Notes: generated from the sequence alone by a model not told the origin. A stretch of DNA of 64,000 bases from Saprospiraceae bacterium UBA1994 (GCA_002335865.1 DDCY01000015.1:13555-77554), one strand, 5' to 3'; counted from the first letter of the stretch, positions 17,977-28,729 are shown. A program made the numbers and translations.

Positions 17977-19434
17977 CTATCTAGGGACAAGATTAAACTC
18001 TACCCTCCTGTTAAGTGATCTACCCTTGAGTAAAGTATTATCAGCAATTGGCCTAGACTCACCGAACCCTTGCGAGCTTAATCTGTTTGACTTAATTCCA
18101 TTTTTAACCAAAAAATTATAACATGCTTTTGCTCTTTGCTCAGATAGTTTCTGATTAGTTGATTCTTTACCAATGTTATCAGTGTGTCCGCTGATAGATA
18201 AGTTGTAATCAGGATATCTATTCATGATATCAGCGATCTGAATCATAACAGAATATGATGAACCCTTAATCGTAGCTCTACCAGTATCAAACTCTAAAGC
18301 TCTCATTGCTATATTGAGTGTCTCTTTATCTTTTACAGTAATCTCAGGGCACCCATTAGTCGATACAGAACCCGCAGACCTAGGACATTTATCTATACTA
18401 TCGTCTAAACCATCTCCATCTGTATCTGGGCATCCATTATATACTTTTGGACCTGGATCATTAGGACATTTATCATCTAAATTAGCTATACCGTCTCCAT
18501 CATTATCAGGACATCCACCTAATGCTATTAAACCGGCTTGATTAGGACATCTATCTACATTATCTGGTACGCCATCACTATCTCTATCCCCACCTGGACA
18601 ACCTTTATTATTTATCGGTCCATATATATTAGGGCATTCATCTTTGTTGTCAGATAGTCCGTCACCATCTGTGTCTGGACATCCATTAAATAACAATAAC
18701 CCAAATTCTGTTGGGCAATCATCCAAATAATCTGCAATACCATCGCCATCTGCATCTGGACATCCATTAAGTTCCTTAGTACCAAACTCATTCGGACAAA
18801 GATCTACATAATCTGCTATACCATCAAAATCACTATCCATAACTAAGTCCTCTCCTTCTATCTCTAACATCTCTTCCTTCTTAGGTGCCTGTGGGCCAAA
18901 CCAATATACAAAACCTATCGCATGCTGAATATTATTACGATCATCCGTAAAAGATACTCGATATTCTGACTGTACATTAATAAAAGCCCTTTCAGATGCT
19001 TTGAATTGAAATCCTAATCCTAGTGGAGCTTGCATATTAAACTCTCCTACATCCTCTAGGACACCTCCAAGTCCAGCAACTATGTAAGGAGTAACTATCG
19101 AGCTATCTTTGAGAAATTGATATTGGATCTGCGCATCGAGTCCAAATACCTTCTTATAAAATGGGCTACCATCTACTTCACTATTGGTATGGCTTGTTAC
19201 CGAGCCTACCTTGAATGGAACTACCAATTTAAGATTATCTTGAAGCTGACGGTAGTAACCTATTTCGTATCCAAAGTCATAATCTTTAATGGCGCCTATA
19301 GAACCTCCATTTTGAGATTGATAATCCATAAATAGGGCTTTGAAAGATATTCCTTGCTTAGCACTAACTTGCTGACCATACGATGCAATTGAAATCATGC
19401 ATCCCAGAATCGATAGTAATAAAAACTTTCTCAT
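17977..19434 (-). CDS. OmpA family protein with thrombospondin type 3 repeats
   Basis: The product has 485 residues. After a signal peptide ending SYGQ there is an eight-strand-like outer-membrane barrel (about 25-190). Seven calcium-binding thrombospondin type 3 repeats follow (about 200-365), each of the form DxDGDGIxDxxDxCPxxxG with NGCP. The C-terminal OmpA domain (about 370-485) carries FDTGRATIKGSS and the peptidoglycan-binding stretch ISGHTDNIGKESTNQKLSEQ-like, ending RRVEFNLVPR. It probably links the outer membrane to peptidoglycan. A shorter relative is seen as part of the 28.7-31.2 kb protein. Confidence 0.92.
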   Translation of the reverse strand: MRKFLLLSILGCMISIASYGQQVSAKQGISFKALFMDYQSQNGGSIGAIKDYDFGYEIGYYRQLQDNLKLVVPFKVGSVTSHTNSEVDGSPFYKKVFGLDAQIQYQFLKDSSIVTPYIVAGLGGVLEDVGEFNMQAPLGLGFQFKASERAFINVQSEYRVSFTDDRNNIQHAIGFVYWFGPQAPKKEEMLEIEGEDLVMDSDFDGIADYVDLCPNEFGTKELNGCPDADGDGIADYLDDCPTEFGLLLFNGCPDTDGDGLSDNKDECPNIYGPINNKGCPGGDRDSDGVPDNVDRCPNQAGLIALGGCPDNDGDGIANLDDKCPNDPGPKVYNGCPDTDGDGLDDSIDKCPRSAGSVSTNGCPEITVKDKETLNIAMRALEFDTGRATIKGSSYSVMIQIADIMNRYPDYNLSISGHTDNIGKESTNQKLSEQRAKACYNFLVKNGIKSNRLSSQGFGESRPIADNTLLKGRSLNRRVEFNLVPR

Positions 19435-19788
19435 TTGATCTTCTTTATTATTGTTTAGCGATTAGCACAAATGCATCTCTTGATTTGTTGTTGCTACTCG
19501 TTACTTTGTTAATTATTGCTGCTTATCCTCAAAATTAATACAATATGGCGATTTATTACATTATATTAGAATTTATTATAATACGTTGATAATTGATTGA
19601 TAGTTTCAAAAGACAGATGGTGTCGAATTTCCGATATCATATTAGTCAATTAGGATATTGCCAATTAAAACAATTTAAAGCAGTCGCAATAAAGTTGAAG
19701 AAGGTGGTAAGACTATCGATTACACCTTAGTACCCTTTTTCTGTTGCGAAGCAAAAAATTAGGCTCAATTCTCGAAAACAATACCAAA
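19435..19788. other. Gene-free region between ompA-like and fbaA genes
   Basis: I find no ORF with coding character and no tRNA. CAAATGCA at about 19468 is a seven-of-eight match to the reversed -7 box and may serve the OmpA gene. The rest shows nothing I can name. Confidence 0.4.
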
Positions 19789-19815
19789 AGAGGCCACCCA
19801 ATTAGGACAGCCTCT
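19789..19815 (-). terminator. Terminator of fbaA
   Basis: On the minus strand AGAGGC and GCCTCT pair, extended inward by three G-T and two C-G pairs around loop TAATT, followed by TTTT. It is 33 bases past the fbaA stop. Confidence 0.7.
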
Positions 19816-19847
19816 GTATTTTCATTTTGAATCGTGTGATTCTCCTA

Positions 19848-20924
19848 TTATACCGATCTGTCGATACAATTCAAGTCTTCAAATGCCTGCTCCAATCTAT
19901 TTTTGAATGATACCTCTGCAGCCCTTAACCACACTCTAGGATCGTAATTCTTCTTGTTAGGTTTATCAGCACCATCTGGATTCCCAATCTGATCTTGTAA
20001 GTACGCTTTGTTAGTCTCTTCGTAAGCACGTATACCGTCCCAAAATGCCCATTGAGTATCAGTGTCAATATTCATCTTTACAGCACCGTAATCTATTGCT
20101 TCTCTAATCTCTTCTCTCGAGCTGCCAGATCCGCCATGGAATACAAAGTTGATAGGATTAGCGCTATCTAGACCAAACTTCTCTTTCACGTACTCCTGTG
20201 AATTCTTGAGTATCTTGGGTGTAAGTTCAACGTTTCCTGGCTTATATACACCATGTACATTTCCAAATGCCGCTGCAATTGTAAATTTATCACTTACCTT
20301 TTTTAGCTCTTCATACGCATAAGCAACTTCTTCTGGTTGTGTGTATAACTTGCTACTATCGATTCCTGTATTATCTACACCATCTTCTTCCCCACCTGTA
20401 ACACCTAATTCTATCTCTAGAGTCATTCCCATCTTTGCCATACGTTTAAGGTACTTAGCTGAGATTTCGATATTCTCTTCGATTGGCTCTTCTGATAAAT
20501 CGATCATGTGAGAGCTATATAATGGTTGTCCAGTGGCCTCGAATTTTCTTTCACTAGCCTCTAAAAGACCATCAATCCAAGGTAATAGCTTTTTAGCACA
20601 ATGATCTGTATGTAAGATCACAGGTACACCATATAGTTCAGCCATTTGCTGAACGTGCAATGCTCCAGCAACTCCTCCTGCTATTGCTGCTTTTTGATCT
20701 TCATTACTTAATCCCTTCCCAGCGTTAAAATATGCTCCTCCATTACTAAACTGAATAATGATCGGAGAATTTACATCTCTGGCACACTCTAATGCTGCGT
20801 TGATTGTGTTAGTACCTATTACATTGACTGCTGGCATTGCAAAGTTGTGTTTGTTAGCGTAGTCCAGCAACTCAGTTACTTCATCACCATATAATACTCC
20901 TGCTCTGAATTTCTTGTTTGACAT
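19848..20924 (-). CDS. fbaA: Class II fructose-bisphosphate aldolase
   Basis: The product has 358 residues, close to E. coli FbaA (359). It cleaves fructose-1,6-bisphosphate to glyceraldehyde-3-phosphate and dihydroxyacetone phosphate and also works in gluconeogenesis. Zinc and catalytic residues are visible in ILHTDHCAKK (His105, Asp107, His108), FGNVHGVYKPGNV and the phosphate-binding FHGGSGSS, and KMNIDTDTQWA supplies the substrate loop. These features place it in the class IIa group. It is a single gene with its own terminator. Confidence 0.97.
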   Translation of the reverse strand: MSNKKFRAGVLYGDEVTELLDYANKHNFAMPAVNVIGTNTINAALECARDVNSPIIIQFSNGGAYFNAGKGLSNEDQKAAIAGGVAGALHVQQMAELYGVPVILHTDHCAKKLLPWIDGLLEASERKFEATGQPLYSSHMIDLSEEPIEENIEISAKYLKRMAKMGMTLEIELGVTGGEEDGVDNTGIDSSKLYTQPEEVAYAYEELKKVSDKFTIAAAFGNVHGVYKPGNVELTPKILKNSQEYVKEKFGLDSANPINFVFHGGSGSSREEIREAIDYGAVKMNIDTDTQWAFWDGIRAYEETNKAYLQDQIGNPDGADKPNKKNYDPRVWLRAAEVSFKNRLEQAFEDLNCIDRSV

Positions 20925-21221
20925 AAATATTTATTTTCGGTACATAATTATTCTAATTCAATGTTAGCTCTCCAAAGAGCTTTTCAGATTGTACGTTTTA
21001 TTATTTCTTCTAATATTAGATTGAAAATGTGAATATACTTCTTATTGTATATTGTACACTATGTCAAGGCGTTAAAGTGAATTTGTTTTCGATATGCAAA
21101 TGATTATTTCAATAAAACACAAATCATACTCCAACTACGAATAATTTTCTTTGAAAAGCGATTACTTAAATTCATGACTTCGCTACCATCTCGTTATTAC
21201 ATCTCTTAAAAAAAAAGAGCT

Positions 21222-22160
21222 TTAAATTATTCCTTTTTCAGTAAGATATCTCTCTGCGTCTAATGCTGCCATACAACCGGTTCCTGCTGCTGTAACCGCT
21301 TGACGGTACTTGCTATCTTGAGCATCTCCACAGACATATACACCATTCACATCTGTATGAGTACTATCAGGGTGAGTTATTAAGTATCCATGATCATCCA
21401 TTTTAAGATACTCTTTAAACATTCCCGTATTTGGTTTGTGGCCTATGGCTACGAAAAATGCACTTGATTTTATTGTAGATTCTTCGCCAGTTACACTATT
21501 TCTTATTCTTGCACCTTCCACTTCTGTTTCTCCTAAAACTTCTAATGTAGACGAATTCCAATGCACCGTTAGCTTGTCATTGTTAAGTACTCTTTCTTGC
21601 ATGATCTTACTAGCTCTCATCTCATCTCGACGTACTAGCAAGTGCACATGACTACACATCTTGGTAAGGAAAGTTGCTTCTTCAGCAGCAGTATCTCCAC
21701 CACCTACAACGATTACATCCTTTCCTCTAAAGAAAAATCCATCACATACAGCACAGGCAGATACTCCTTGATTCATTAGTCTAGTCTCTGACTCAAGACC
21801 TAGCCACTTTGCACTTGCTCCGGTACTGATGATTACAGAATGTGCTTTATATTCGTTGCCAGTTTCTGAAACTACTGTATGTACTGAACCATCAAATGAC
21901 ACACTGTCGATCATTTCCATCTTGACATCAGTACCAAAACGCTCCGCTTGCTTTCGAAAGTCAGCCATCATTTCAGGCCCCATGATACCATCTGGATATC
22001 CTGGATAGTTCTCTACATCGTTAGTAATCATTAGCTGACCTCCTGGCTCCTTACCAGTGAACAGCATTGGTTTTAAACTTGCTCTTGCGGCATATATTGC
22101 AGCTGTATATCCTGCTGGTCCAGAACCTATAATTATACAATTATGTATTTCTTGTTTCAT
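21222..22160 (-). CDS. trxB: Thioredoxin-disulfide reductase
   Basis: The product has 312 residues, the usual length of low-molecular-weight TrxB. The FAD site is GSGPAGYTAA (12-21). The redox-active pair is Cys136/Cys139 in ACAVCDG. The NADPH site is VGGGDTAAEEA (about 152-162), and the C-terminal FAD contact is VCGDAQDSKYRQAVTAAGTG. It transfers electrons from NADPH to thioredoxin in the cytoplasm. It stands alone, with no thioredoxin gene next to it. Confidence 0.97.
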   Translation of the reverse strand: MKQEIHNCIIIGSGPAGYTAAIYAARASLKPMLFTGKEPGGQLMITNDVENYPGYPDGIMGPEMMADFRKQAERFGTDVKMEMIDSVSFDGSVHTVVSETGNEYKAHSVIISTGASAKWLGLESETRLMNQGVSACAVCDGFFFRGKDVIVVGGGDTAAEEATFLTKMCSHVHLLVRRDEMRASKIMQERVLNNDKLTVHWNSSTLEVLGETEVEGARIRNSVTGEESTIKSSAFFVAIGHKPNTGMFKEYLKMDDHGYLITHPDSTHTDVNGVYVCGDAQDSKYRQAVTAAGTGCMAALDAERYLTEKGII

Positions 22161-22988
22161 TATGTATTTCTTTAATATTTAAGTTGTAAAATTAAAAATT
22201 CTAAGTAGCTATCAAAGCTATAAAGCTTAATCTGACGAATAAATGAGACAGATTGATCTAATTATAGTGTCGTTATCCATAATATAAATCAGTTTGTCTA
22301 AAGTTTGGCTAACTCTGTATTTAATGATCGCACATTGTAATATGTTCATGACTTAAACCAGAAGTATAATATCTTAACATACTATGACTATCATATATCT
22401 CATTATATTCATACTCATTGCCTTATAAAACCTTCTGCAAGAAATAAAATGTATTAGTAATCTTCTCGGATTGTGGATAACTACAATAATGATTGTATTC
22501 TTAATCCAAGTCTACTCGAAAACCTCTAGCATGAGAGAAAAGCTAGGGTTGATGGCTGTAAGTATGTTACTATTAGGTTGCTTTTCTAACTTATTCTCAA
22601 TGATCAAAATTCCTGTTATGTGATTAGCTCTTTTCAGTGCTGAAATTGTACTTAGTAATAAGGCGACCAATCAGAAATTACTCAATTAAAAAAAGTTTAA
22701 CACACATCTAGAGCTATCATTTACCTCAGATCTAATATTAATTACCAAACTTGATAATTATCATATGGAATACTATCTATAGATTTACACTGATCAAAAA
22801 TGACATGACTCCTTACATGCTGGTAATTTATGACGATCGATCTTTGTGAAATTAGCAATGGAATCTAGATGTTATGAAGTATGATTAGATGCTAGCCTAA
22901 TTAGTTAAGTTGTTTAACTATAACTATTAATAGCTCAATTGTTTATTTCTTAAAAGCTTTTCATTGCTCTTCCCTAACTGCTGAGGAA
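22161..22988. other. Long gene-poor region upstream of trxB
   Basis: This 828-base stretch is unusually long for this window. It holds one short open frame on the plus strand, ATG 22489 to TGA 22623 (44 residues), with hydrophobic segments IVFLIQVYS and MLLLGCFSNLFSMI; the frame stays open upstream to a stop at 22426. This could be the remnant of a small membrane protein gene or chance. No tRNA or strong hairpin was seen. Confidence 0.35.
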
Positions 22989-23498
22989 CTATTTTACCCT
23001 TTTAGCTATTTTATCGGCAATCTTTTCCAAGTTTCCTTTATTCCAAACCTTAATACCAGCTTGTTTATATATTGGGTTTCGAGAACTAATCATTTTGGAT
23101 AGTTCAAACTTAGTAATTTTCGAGGCTAATGGCCTTCTATCATCACTTTTGAGTCTACTGTTAATCGTATCCTTAGATACTTTGAGCCAGACTACTATTC
23201 CAGTGCCTAGCATCCTATCTATTCCTTTGTGATATATAGGAGCTCCTCCGCCTGTTGATATTACCACATTAGATTGATAAGATAATTTCCTGAGTATTGT
23301 ACTTTCCAACTTTCTAAAATACTCTTCTCCATAAACAGTGAATATTTCAATTATTGACTTTCCTGTATTTTTCTCTATTTCGGCGTCCATATCTATAAAA
23401 GTATAGTCTAATTTCTTAGCCAAAACTTCACCAATGACGGACTTTCCAGAAGCCATCATTCCGATAAGATATATTCTATTTGCTTTAGAGTTCAACAT
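22989..23498 (-). CDS. aroK: Shikimate kinase
   Basis: The product has 169 residues and phosphorylates shikimate to shikimate-3-phosphate in chorismate synthesis. The P-loop is GMMASGKS (13-20). The shikimate-binding Asp lies in FIDMDAEIEKNTGKSI, the ISTGGGAPI loop binds the substrate ring, and the lid segment contains RPLASK (DDRRPLASK). The length is typical. It diverges from yajC with 56 bases between start codons. Confidence 0.95.
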   Translation of the reverse strand: MLNSKANRIYLIGMMASGKSVIGEVLAKKLDYTFIDMDAEIEKNTGKSIIEIFTVYGEEYFRKLESTILRKLSYQSNVVISTGGGAPIYHKGIDRMLGTGIVVWLKVSKDTINSRLKSDDRRPLASKITKFELSKMISSRNPIYKQAGIKVWNKGNLEKIADKIAKRVK

Positions 23499-23554
23499 CT
23501 AGTCTGCAAGTTATATATTTGAGCACTAATTAACAGAAATAACAAAATTCAATT

Positions 23555-23869
23555 ATGCTACTTACACCTATACTTCAAGCAAGCCCAAATTTCTTAGCGC
23601 AATGGGTACCTCTAATCTTCATTATGGCTGTAGTGTACTTCCTTATGATAAGACCACAACAGAAGAAAGCTAAAGAACAAAAATCTTTTATGGACGACTT
23701 AGCAAAAGGAGATTTTGTAGCTACTGGTAGTGGAATCGTTGGTAAGATTACCAAAATTGATGGTAAGACCATCCAAATCGAAACAGCTGGAAAAACTCAC
23801 ATCGATGTGATCTCAAGTACGGTAAATAAAGAAATGACTGATTTTTTGAATGCAGGAGAGAAGGGATAA
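23555..23869 (+). CDS. yajC: Preprotein translocase subunit YajC
   Basis: The product has 104 residues. It has one N-terminal membrane segment (about 14-33, LIFIMAVVYFLMI) followed at once by the family signature RPQQKKAKEQK. The small cytoplasmic domain contains GDFVATGSGIVGKITKIDG and the DVISSTVNKEM-type end. YajC belongs to the SecDF-YajC accessory complex of the Sec translocon; secDF is not adjacent. Confidence 0.95.
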   Translation: MLLTPILQASPNFLAQWVPLIFIMAVVYFLMIRPQQKKAKEQKSFMDDLAKGDFVATGSGIVGKITKIDGKTIQIETAGKTHIDVISSTVNKEMTDFLNAGEKG

Positions 23870-24291
23870 TAAATATAGATCAAAATATTACTTCCTTCAT
23901 TAATCAGTTTTATCTACATAAGTAAGGTTCTAAATTCTACTTCTACTTAGTTAATCCAAATAGTAAGTATACAATTAATTTTTTCAAACGTAATTCTGTT
24001 AGAGATAGAATTTTATATGTATTCACAATATTGTATGACCCCTATTAAAAGCTTGATAAATTGAATCTCTCCCCAAAAGCAAATTTTTAATACGTAAATA
24101 AAAATACACTTAAAAACCTATTTGATGAATATATTAGCAACTAATACATCAGATATTTATAATTCCAACTCTACCCTCAAAATCTAATTGAAATTCTACA
24201 TAATCTTGGGAAGTACTAACAAGCTCAAACTAGAATTCAATAATGGATAACAAATACTTATTTTTTACAATCCCAAGTACATAGAAATAAA
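23870..24291. other. Gene-free region between yajC and the giant type B cargo gene
   Basis: No coding frame, RNA gene or repeat is apparent. Both flanking genes end here, so only terminators are expected. I see no clear hairpin for yajC. Confidence 0.4.
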
Positions 24292-24322
24292 AAACAGGTA
24301 CTGCCAAACACAGTACCTGTTT
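24292..24322 (-). terminator. Terminator of the PorP-OmpA-type B cargo operon
   Basis: AAACAGGTACTG (24292-24303) and CAGTACCTGTTT (24311-24322) form a perfect 12-bp stem with a seven-base loop. On the minus strand it is followed by TTTATTT. It lies 80 bases after the stop of the giant gene. Confidence 0.8.
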
Positions 24323-24401
24323 CTTAAAATCAGTTCTAAAGCATAAAATTTATTCTTACTAAAACATCTTTTATCTTTTCACACGCATAATTCAAAAGTG
24401 T

Positions 24402-27400
24402 TTATCTGAGTATCGACACATTCCCTTTACTAGTATATTCAACAGCATTTATACATACTACATCCAGAAAATAGGCGTACGCATCAGGTGTCAGTATCTC
24501 TCCCCCAAATGTACCATCCCATCCGATTGACTGGTCAGTAGTGCGGAATACTTCTTGGTGCCATCTGTTGTAAATAATCAACTCCATGCTTTCAATAAAA
24601 TTAGATCTTACATAAAGTATATCATTTACTCCATCCCCATTAGGAGAGAATGCATTAGGAAGATATACATCAGTCTCATCACATTTTGGCTTCCTTACAT
24701 TTATTGTAATCTCAGCAGTATCTGTACATCCATTTTCGTCTGTAACTGTAACCGTATATATAGTTGTATCTGTCGGCATCACGGTCTGCGCTTCTTCCAT
24801 GTTTCCATTACTCCATTCAAAAGAATCTCCTTCTTCACTTCCTAATACATATATATCTACATCTTCACCTTCATTGATCGTCGTGTCTGGCGATGCGTCG
24901 ACATCTATGTCAAATTCTGTAACTGGGATATCGTATAAAAAATCCATCGTACATCCTGTCTCATTGTTAGTTGCGGTAACAGTAAATTGCTTATTATCTC
25001 CAGAAGCAGTCAATACAGGATTAGCTGTATCTCCACCTGAAATAACGCAGTCAGCAGGACCCCAAACATAACTTAGGTCGCCATCGCTATTGTTAGTTAC
25101 TGTCACAGGTACTTCTGCTCCTCCACAGAACACTTCTGGGAATGAAACATCAAGATCGAAATCAAATACATTAACATTTATAGTTTGCATATCATTACAA
25201 TCATTTACATCAGATACTTTGAGTGTTACATCAATATCTTCAGTAGGTACAAATACATATTCTCCACCAACAAAAAGTGTATCACCGGCAGCATTGCACC
25301 AGATTGCGGCGTAGGCTTCTAGATCTAAATTAGTATCTGCAGTCAGCGTTACTTCGTTACCGTCACATACTGTGAAATCGGGCAATTCATTGATTACAAT
25401 CTGAGGATTTATTATTACTTCCATAGTTACTGGCTCTGCTTGACATATTCCTGAGACATTACTAAGCGTTACTGTATACGTTCCAAAGTCAGGATAAGTA
25501 TAACAAGGTGCTATATCCAATGAGGTATCATCTGTGGTTGTTAGATCACCAAAATCCCAAAGTGAAAATCCAAAGAAATCAACAGGTATATCGAAACATA
25601 CCTCTAACTCCCCACATTCGGTCAATGTACTATTAAATGTCAGTACTGGCGTTTCTGCGATCACAACATCTAATGTGTCCATAAGTATACATCCTAGTTG
25701 ATTGGTCACCACAAATGGTAATTCAAACGGATCCGTTTCTCCTTCTCCTACTACTATCGTAGGCATATCTGTAGACTCGCCAGCAGTGATGTGGATATTA
25801 TCTTCCCATTCAAACATGAGAGTCTGATTTGGATCATTATTCAATACCACAAACTGGATAGAGTCTCCTGAGCAAACTTGAAATGGCTCTATCAATTCTA
25901 TATCGATTACTAATAGGCTAACTGTAATTGATTCAGCAATTGATGGACATCCGTCGTCTGAAATAAAATTCACTACATAAGTCTCAGAATTCGAATCAAA
26001 AGTTGTTATTAAGTTTTCACCAGTAAAAACAACTGTATTTAGATCACTTGCTAAAGTCCATTCGTATTCACCACCACCAATTCCACCTGAAGCAATTAGA
26101 TTTACTTCACCAACACAAGAAAATTCTTCTCCCTCAATAGTAAGTTCTAAGCTTTCTTCGACATCAACATCTATAGATCCTTCAACAGTGCATAAACCGT
26201 CTGTAACTGTGACATTGTATGTCGCATCTTCCATACCTATAAAAATAGGATTATGATTTCCATTATTAAAATCAAGTCCTATCTCAGGATCAAAAGTATA
26301 AGAAAAATCAGGATTTGAATTAATCAAGATTGCAACTTCTTCTCCTCCACATACAAATACCGGATCACCGTTGAAATTAAGCACTGCAAATGGACCGGGT
26401 ATAATTTGCTCAGTGAGTGTATCAATACATCCATTACTAAATAATACTACTTGTGTTAAATAGATTAAAGAATCCTTAGGCACATTGAGTGCAATTGATG
26501 ATCCCATAAAACTTTGAATATTTGAAATTGGACCAACCAACCAATCAATGCTTACAGGTGATACACCGTCAGCATTAGTAGATGTATCCTCAATCACAAC
26601 ATCGACAGTACCATCGTCAGGACATGACTCTGGAGTGAGCACATAATTAGCAATTGGCAATAGGTCTGCTAAGTCTAAATCTTTAGATATGTTCGCTACA
26701 CAACCATTTTCAAAATTCACTACTAGACTTACGTCAATCACTTGATTAGGATCGATTTCCAACTCTACTACCTGCAGGTCAGAATTAATAGTACTACCAT
26801 CAGCAGATATAATTGTCCAATCCCAATCAGTCGGATTTGATGAATTGCTCGGTATTGTGTTAGATATATCAGATAGAGTAAATGATGCTAGTCCATTTTC
26901 CAAACATCCAATCAATTCTACTTCAAAATCTGACTCAGGCAAGCTATCTTCTAAGTTAATTTCTTTGGTAATGGTCGCAGTACAATTATTGTCGAATACA
27001 ACTTCGAGCGTCACTGAAATTACTTGAAATGGATCTAGAGTATTTGTCACTGTAGGTCCCGTAAACGTATTTGTTCCTTCACTCGAAACTATAGTCCAGT
27101 CCGATGATAATTGAGTATAATCTGGATTGAGTTCAGTAGATAAATCGGTAAGAGTAAACTGCAAGGTTTCAGGAGTAGGACATCCGTTAGCAGTAAAGTC
27201 AAAATCAACAACAGCCACTAAATTATCTAATTCTATAGTCTGAGAAGTTGCAGCCGTACACCCACTACTAGAGGTAACTAATAGATTGATCACAACATCT
27301 CCTCCAGCTAAGTTAACATCAACAACAGAGTTGAGACCAGTTGCAGTCAAGATATTACCACCTTGATCAATCGTCCATTCTGCTTCTTCGATATCATAAT

Positions 27401-28721
27401 CTACAGAATTATCTATACTAAGATCACTTAGTGAAAGTGTGACATTGTCATCATTCAAACACTCACCTATCGATACTTGAAAATCAGCATCTATATCTGC
27501 TGTAGTTACAGTAATATCTTGAAAGAATTCGTCACTACATTCATCTGTTCCTCTGAATGCTTGTAATTGAACCGTATAAGTTCCTTCTTCTGGGAAAGTG
27601 AATGTTGGATTCTCTTCATTAGTTAGAAACGCAGGATCATTACTGGGATAATTAAAATTCCATTGGTATAGAAGTACTGCACTAGATTCATTAATAAAAT
27701 CAACTACTAAATTGCCATCACATTGAGCTATTGGTGCATCAAAAGATGCCAATGGAAAAGATACACAGGTACGAACATTATATTCAAAATCTCTTCTTAC
27801 TTCACCAATTTTTACACCATCTCTCCATTCCTCCACACATACTCCGATAAGGTATTGACCATTTTGATTAGGTATTGCAGTTAATTCTCCTGTCATTTGA
27901 TCTATAACTAAAGGGACACCACCCATCATATTACTAATGCTGTAGCCATTGGCGTTGTCATAAACAACTGAAGCGGGAGGAAAGCCCTCTTCAATAGGAT
28001 CTAGAGGTAGAGGATTTATTATAGACGCACCATCACTCGGCATGCACAATTTGTAGCGCAACTCATCTCCATCCGGATCTGTCGCTCCATGATCAAATAC
28101 CAACTGTTCATTTTCGCATACATATAGATCCGGCCATGAGTTAAACCTAGGCGAGCTATTACCTTCTGTAAAGGCGAGGAACGGTATTTCTATATATTTA
28201 GTAGTACCTGTTTCGAGAGGTTCTAAAATATTGTTAAGCGATGAATTTCTACAACATCTTTCATAAGCCAATATAAAACCATGTCCAAAATTTGCTGGCA
28301 AAGAAATAGTATCGATATAGTTAGCCTCACGAACACATACTTGAGCACCTTCAAATCCACAATCACTAATGATTACTTCCTCAATAGTATCAGAACCCAT
28401 AAACGGAATATCTATTCGACCATTCGTCCAATTGTCAAATGTATAATCCAACGGTGTCCCATCTTCATGATAGAGGTAAACATTCGCAAGAGTATCAAAA
28501 TTTTCTTCCCCATTAAGACAATCACGACGTACAGTAAGCTTGATTTCAAACGTACCGTCATCCAATCTTGTATAAGTAAAGTCTCCACCAACAATGTGAG
28601 TAGCTGACATATCGTTACTGAGGAATAAAAACATTGTTCCCATTATCAACCATCGCAATACACTTCTCTGTATATTTCTATGATTTATTTTATTCATTAT
28701 TATTGAATTTATCTTGTTCAT
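24402..28721 (-). CDS. Giant PKD-type secreted protein with T9SS type B (CHU_C) sorting domain
   Basis: The product has 1439 residues. A signal region (LIMGTMFLFLSNDMSA) is followed by the common N-terminal motif ATHIVGGDFTYTRLDDGTF. The middle has many tandem PKD/Ig-like domains of about 80 residues, low in lysine and rich in Asp, Ser and Thr, with sparse cysteines. The C-terminal domain is the gliding-motility-associated type B form: VYLPNAFSPNGDGVND, IYNRWHQEVFRT, WDGTFGGEILTPDAYAY. Such cargo is exported by T9SS with a dedicated PorP/SprF partner and stays on the surface. The two upstream genes, 8 and about 20 bases apart, supply that partner and an OmpA anchor. Met at residue 9 is an alternative start. 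Confidence 0.9.
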   Translation of the reverse strand: MNKINSIIMNKINHRNIQRSVLRWLIMGTMFLFLSNDMSATHIVGGDFTYTRLDDGTFEIKLTVRRDCLNGEENFDTLANVYLYHEDGTPLDYTFDNWTNGRIDIPFMGSDTIEEVIISDCGFEGAQVCVREANYIDTISLPANFGHGFILAYERCCRNSSLNNILEPLETGTTKYIEIPFLAFTEGNSSPRFNSWPDLYVCENEQLVFDHGATDPDGDELRYKLCMPSDGASIINPLPLDPIEEGFPPASVVYDNANGYSISNMMGGVPLVIDQMTGELTAIPNQNGQYLIGVCVEEWRDGVKIGEVRRDFEYNVRTCVSFPLASFDAPIAQCDGNLVVDFINESSAVLLYQWNFNYPSNDPAFLTNEENPTFTFPEEGTYTVQLQAFRGTDECSDEFFQDITVTTADIDADFQVSIGECLNDDNVTLSLSDLSIDNSVDYDIEEAEWTIDQGGNILTATGLNSVVDVNLAGGDVVINLLVTSSSGCTAATSQTIELDNLVAVVDFDFTANGCPTPETLQFTLTDLSTELNPDYTQLSSDWTIVSSEGTNTFTGPTVTNTLDPFQVISVTLEVVFDNNCTATITKEINLEDSLPESDFEVELIGCLENGLASFTLSDISNTIPSNSSNPTDWDWTIISADGSTINSDLQVVELEIDPNQVIDVSLVVNFENGCVANISKDLDLADLLPIANYVLTPESCPDDGTVDVVIEDTSTNADGVSPVSIDWLVGPISNIQSFMGSSIALNVPKDSLIYLTQVVLFSNGCIDTLTEQIIPGPFAVLNFNGDPVFVCGGEEVAILINSNPDFSYTFDPEIGLDFNNGNHNPIFIGMEDATYNVTVTDGLCTVEGSIDVDVEESLELTIEGEEFSCVGEVNLIASGGIGGGEYEWTLASDLNTVVFTGENLITTFDSNSETYVVNFISDDGCPSIAESITVSLLVIDIELIEPFQVCSGDSIQFVVLNNDPNQTLMFEWEDNIHITAGESTDMPTIVVGEGETDPFELPFVVTNQLGCILMDTLDVVIAETPVLTFNSTLTECGELEVCFDIPVDFFGFSLWDFGDLTTTDDTSLDIAPCYTYPDFGTYTVTLSNVSGICQAEPVTMEVIINPQIVINELPDFTVCDGNEVTLTADTNLDLEAYAAIWCNAAGDTLFVGGEYVFVPTEDIDVTLKVSDVNDCNDMQTINVNVFDFDLDVSFPEVFCGGAEVPVTVTNNSDGDLSYVWGPADCVISGGDTANPVLTASGDNKQFTVTATNNETGCTMDFLYDIPVTEFDIDVDASPDTTINEGEDVDIYVLGSEEGDSFEWSNGNMEEAQTVMPTDTTIYTVTVTDENGCTDTAEITINVRKPKCDETDVYLPNAFSPNGDGVNDILYVRSNFIESMELIIYNRWHQEVFRTTDQSIGWDGTFGGEILTPDAYAYFLDVVCINAVEYTSKGNVSILR

Positions 28722-28729
28722 AGCTCCTA

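Noticed and set aside
22883..22899. Near-repeat of GATTAGATGCTAGCCTA at 48433-48449 (15 of 17 bases)
   Set aside because: Two short AT-rich matches in 64 kb may be chance, and neither is beside a feature that explains it.
28281..28607. 108-codon plus-strand frame inside the giant type B gene
   Set aside because: It is antisense to a well-supported coding region, and its composition follows the reverse complement of that gene.
24402..28721. Calling the giant protein SprB
   Set aside because: It has PKD-type domains and a type B tail but lacks a clear run of SprB repeats, and SprB is far larger.
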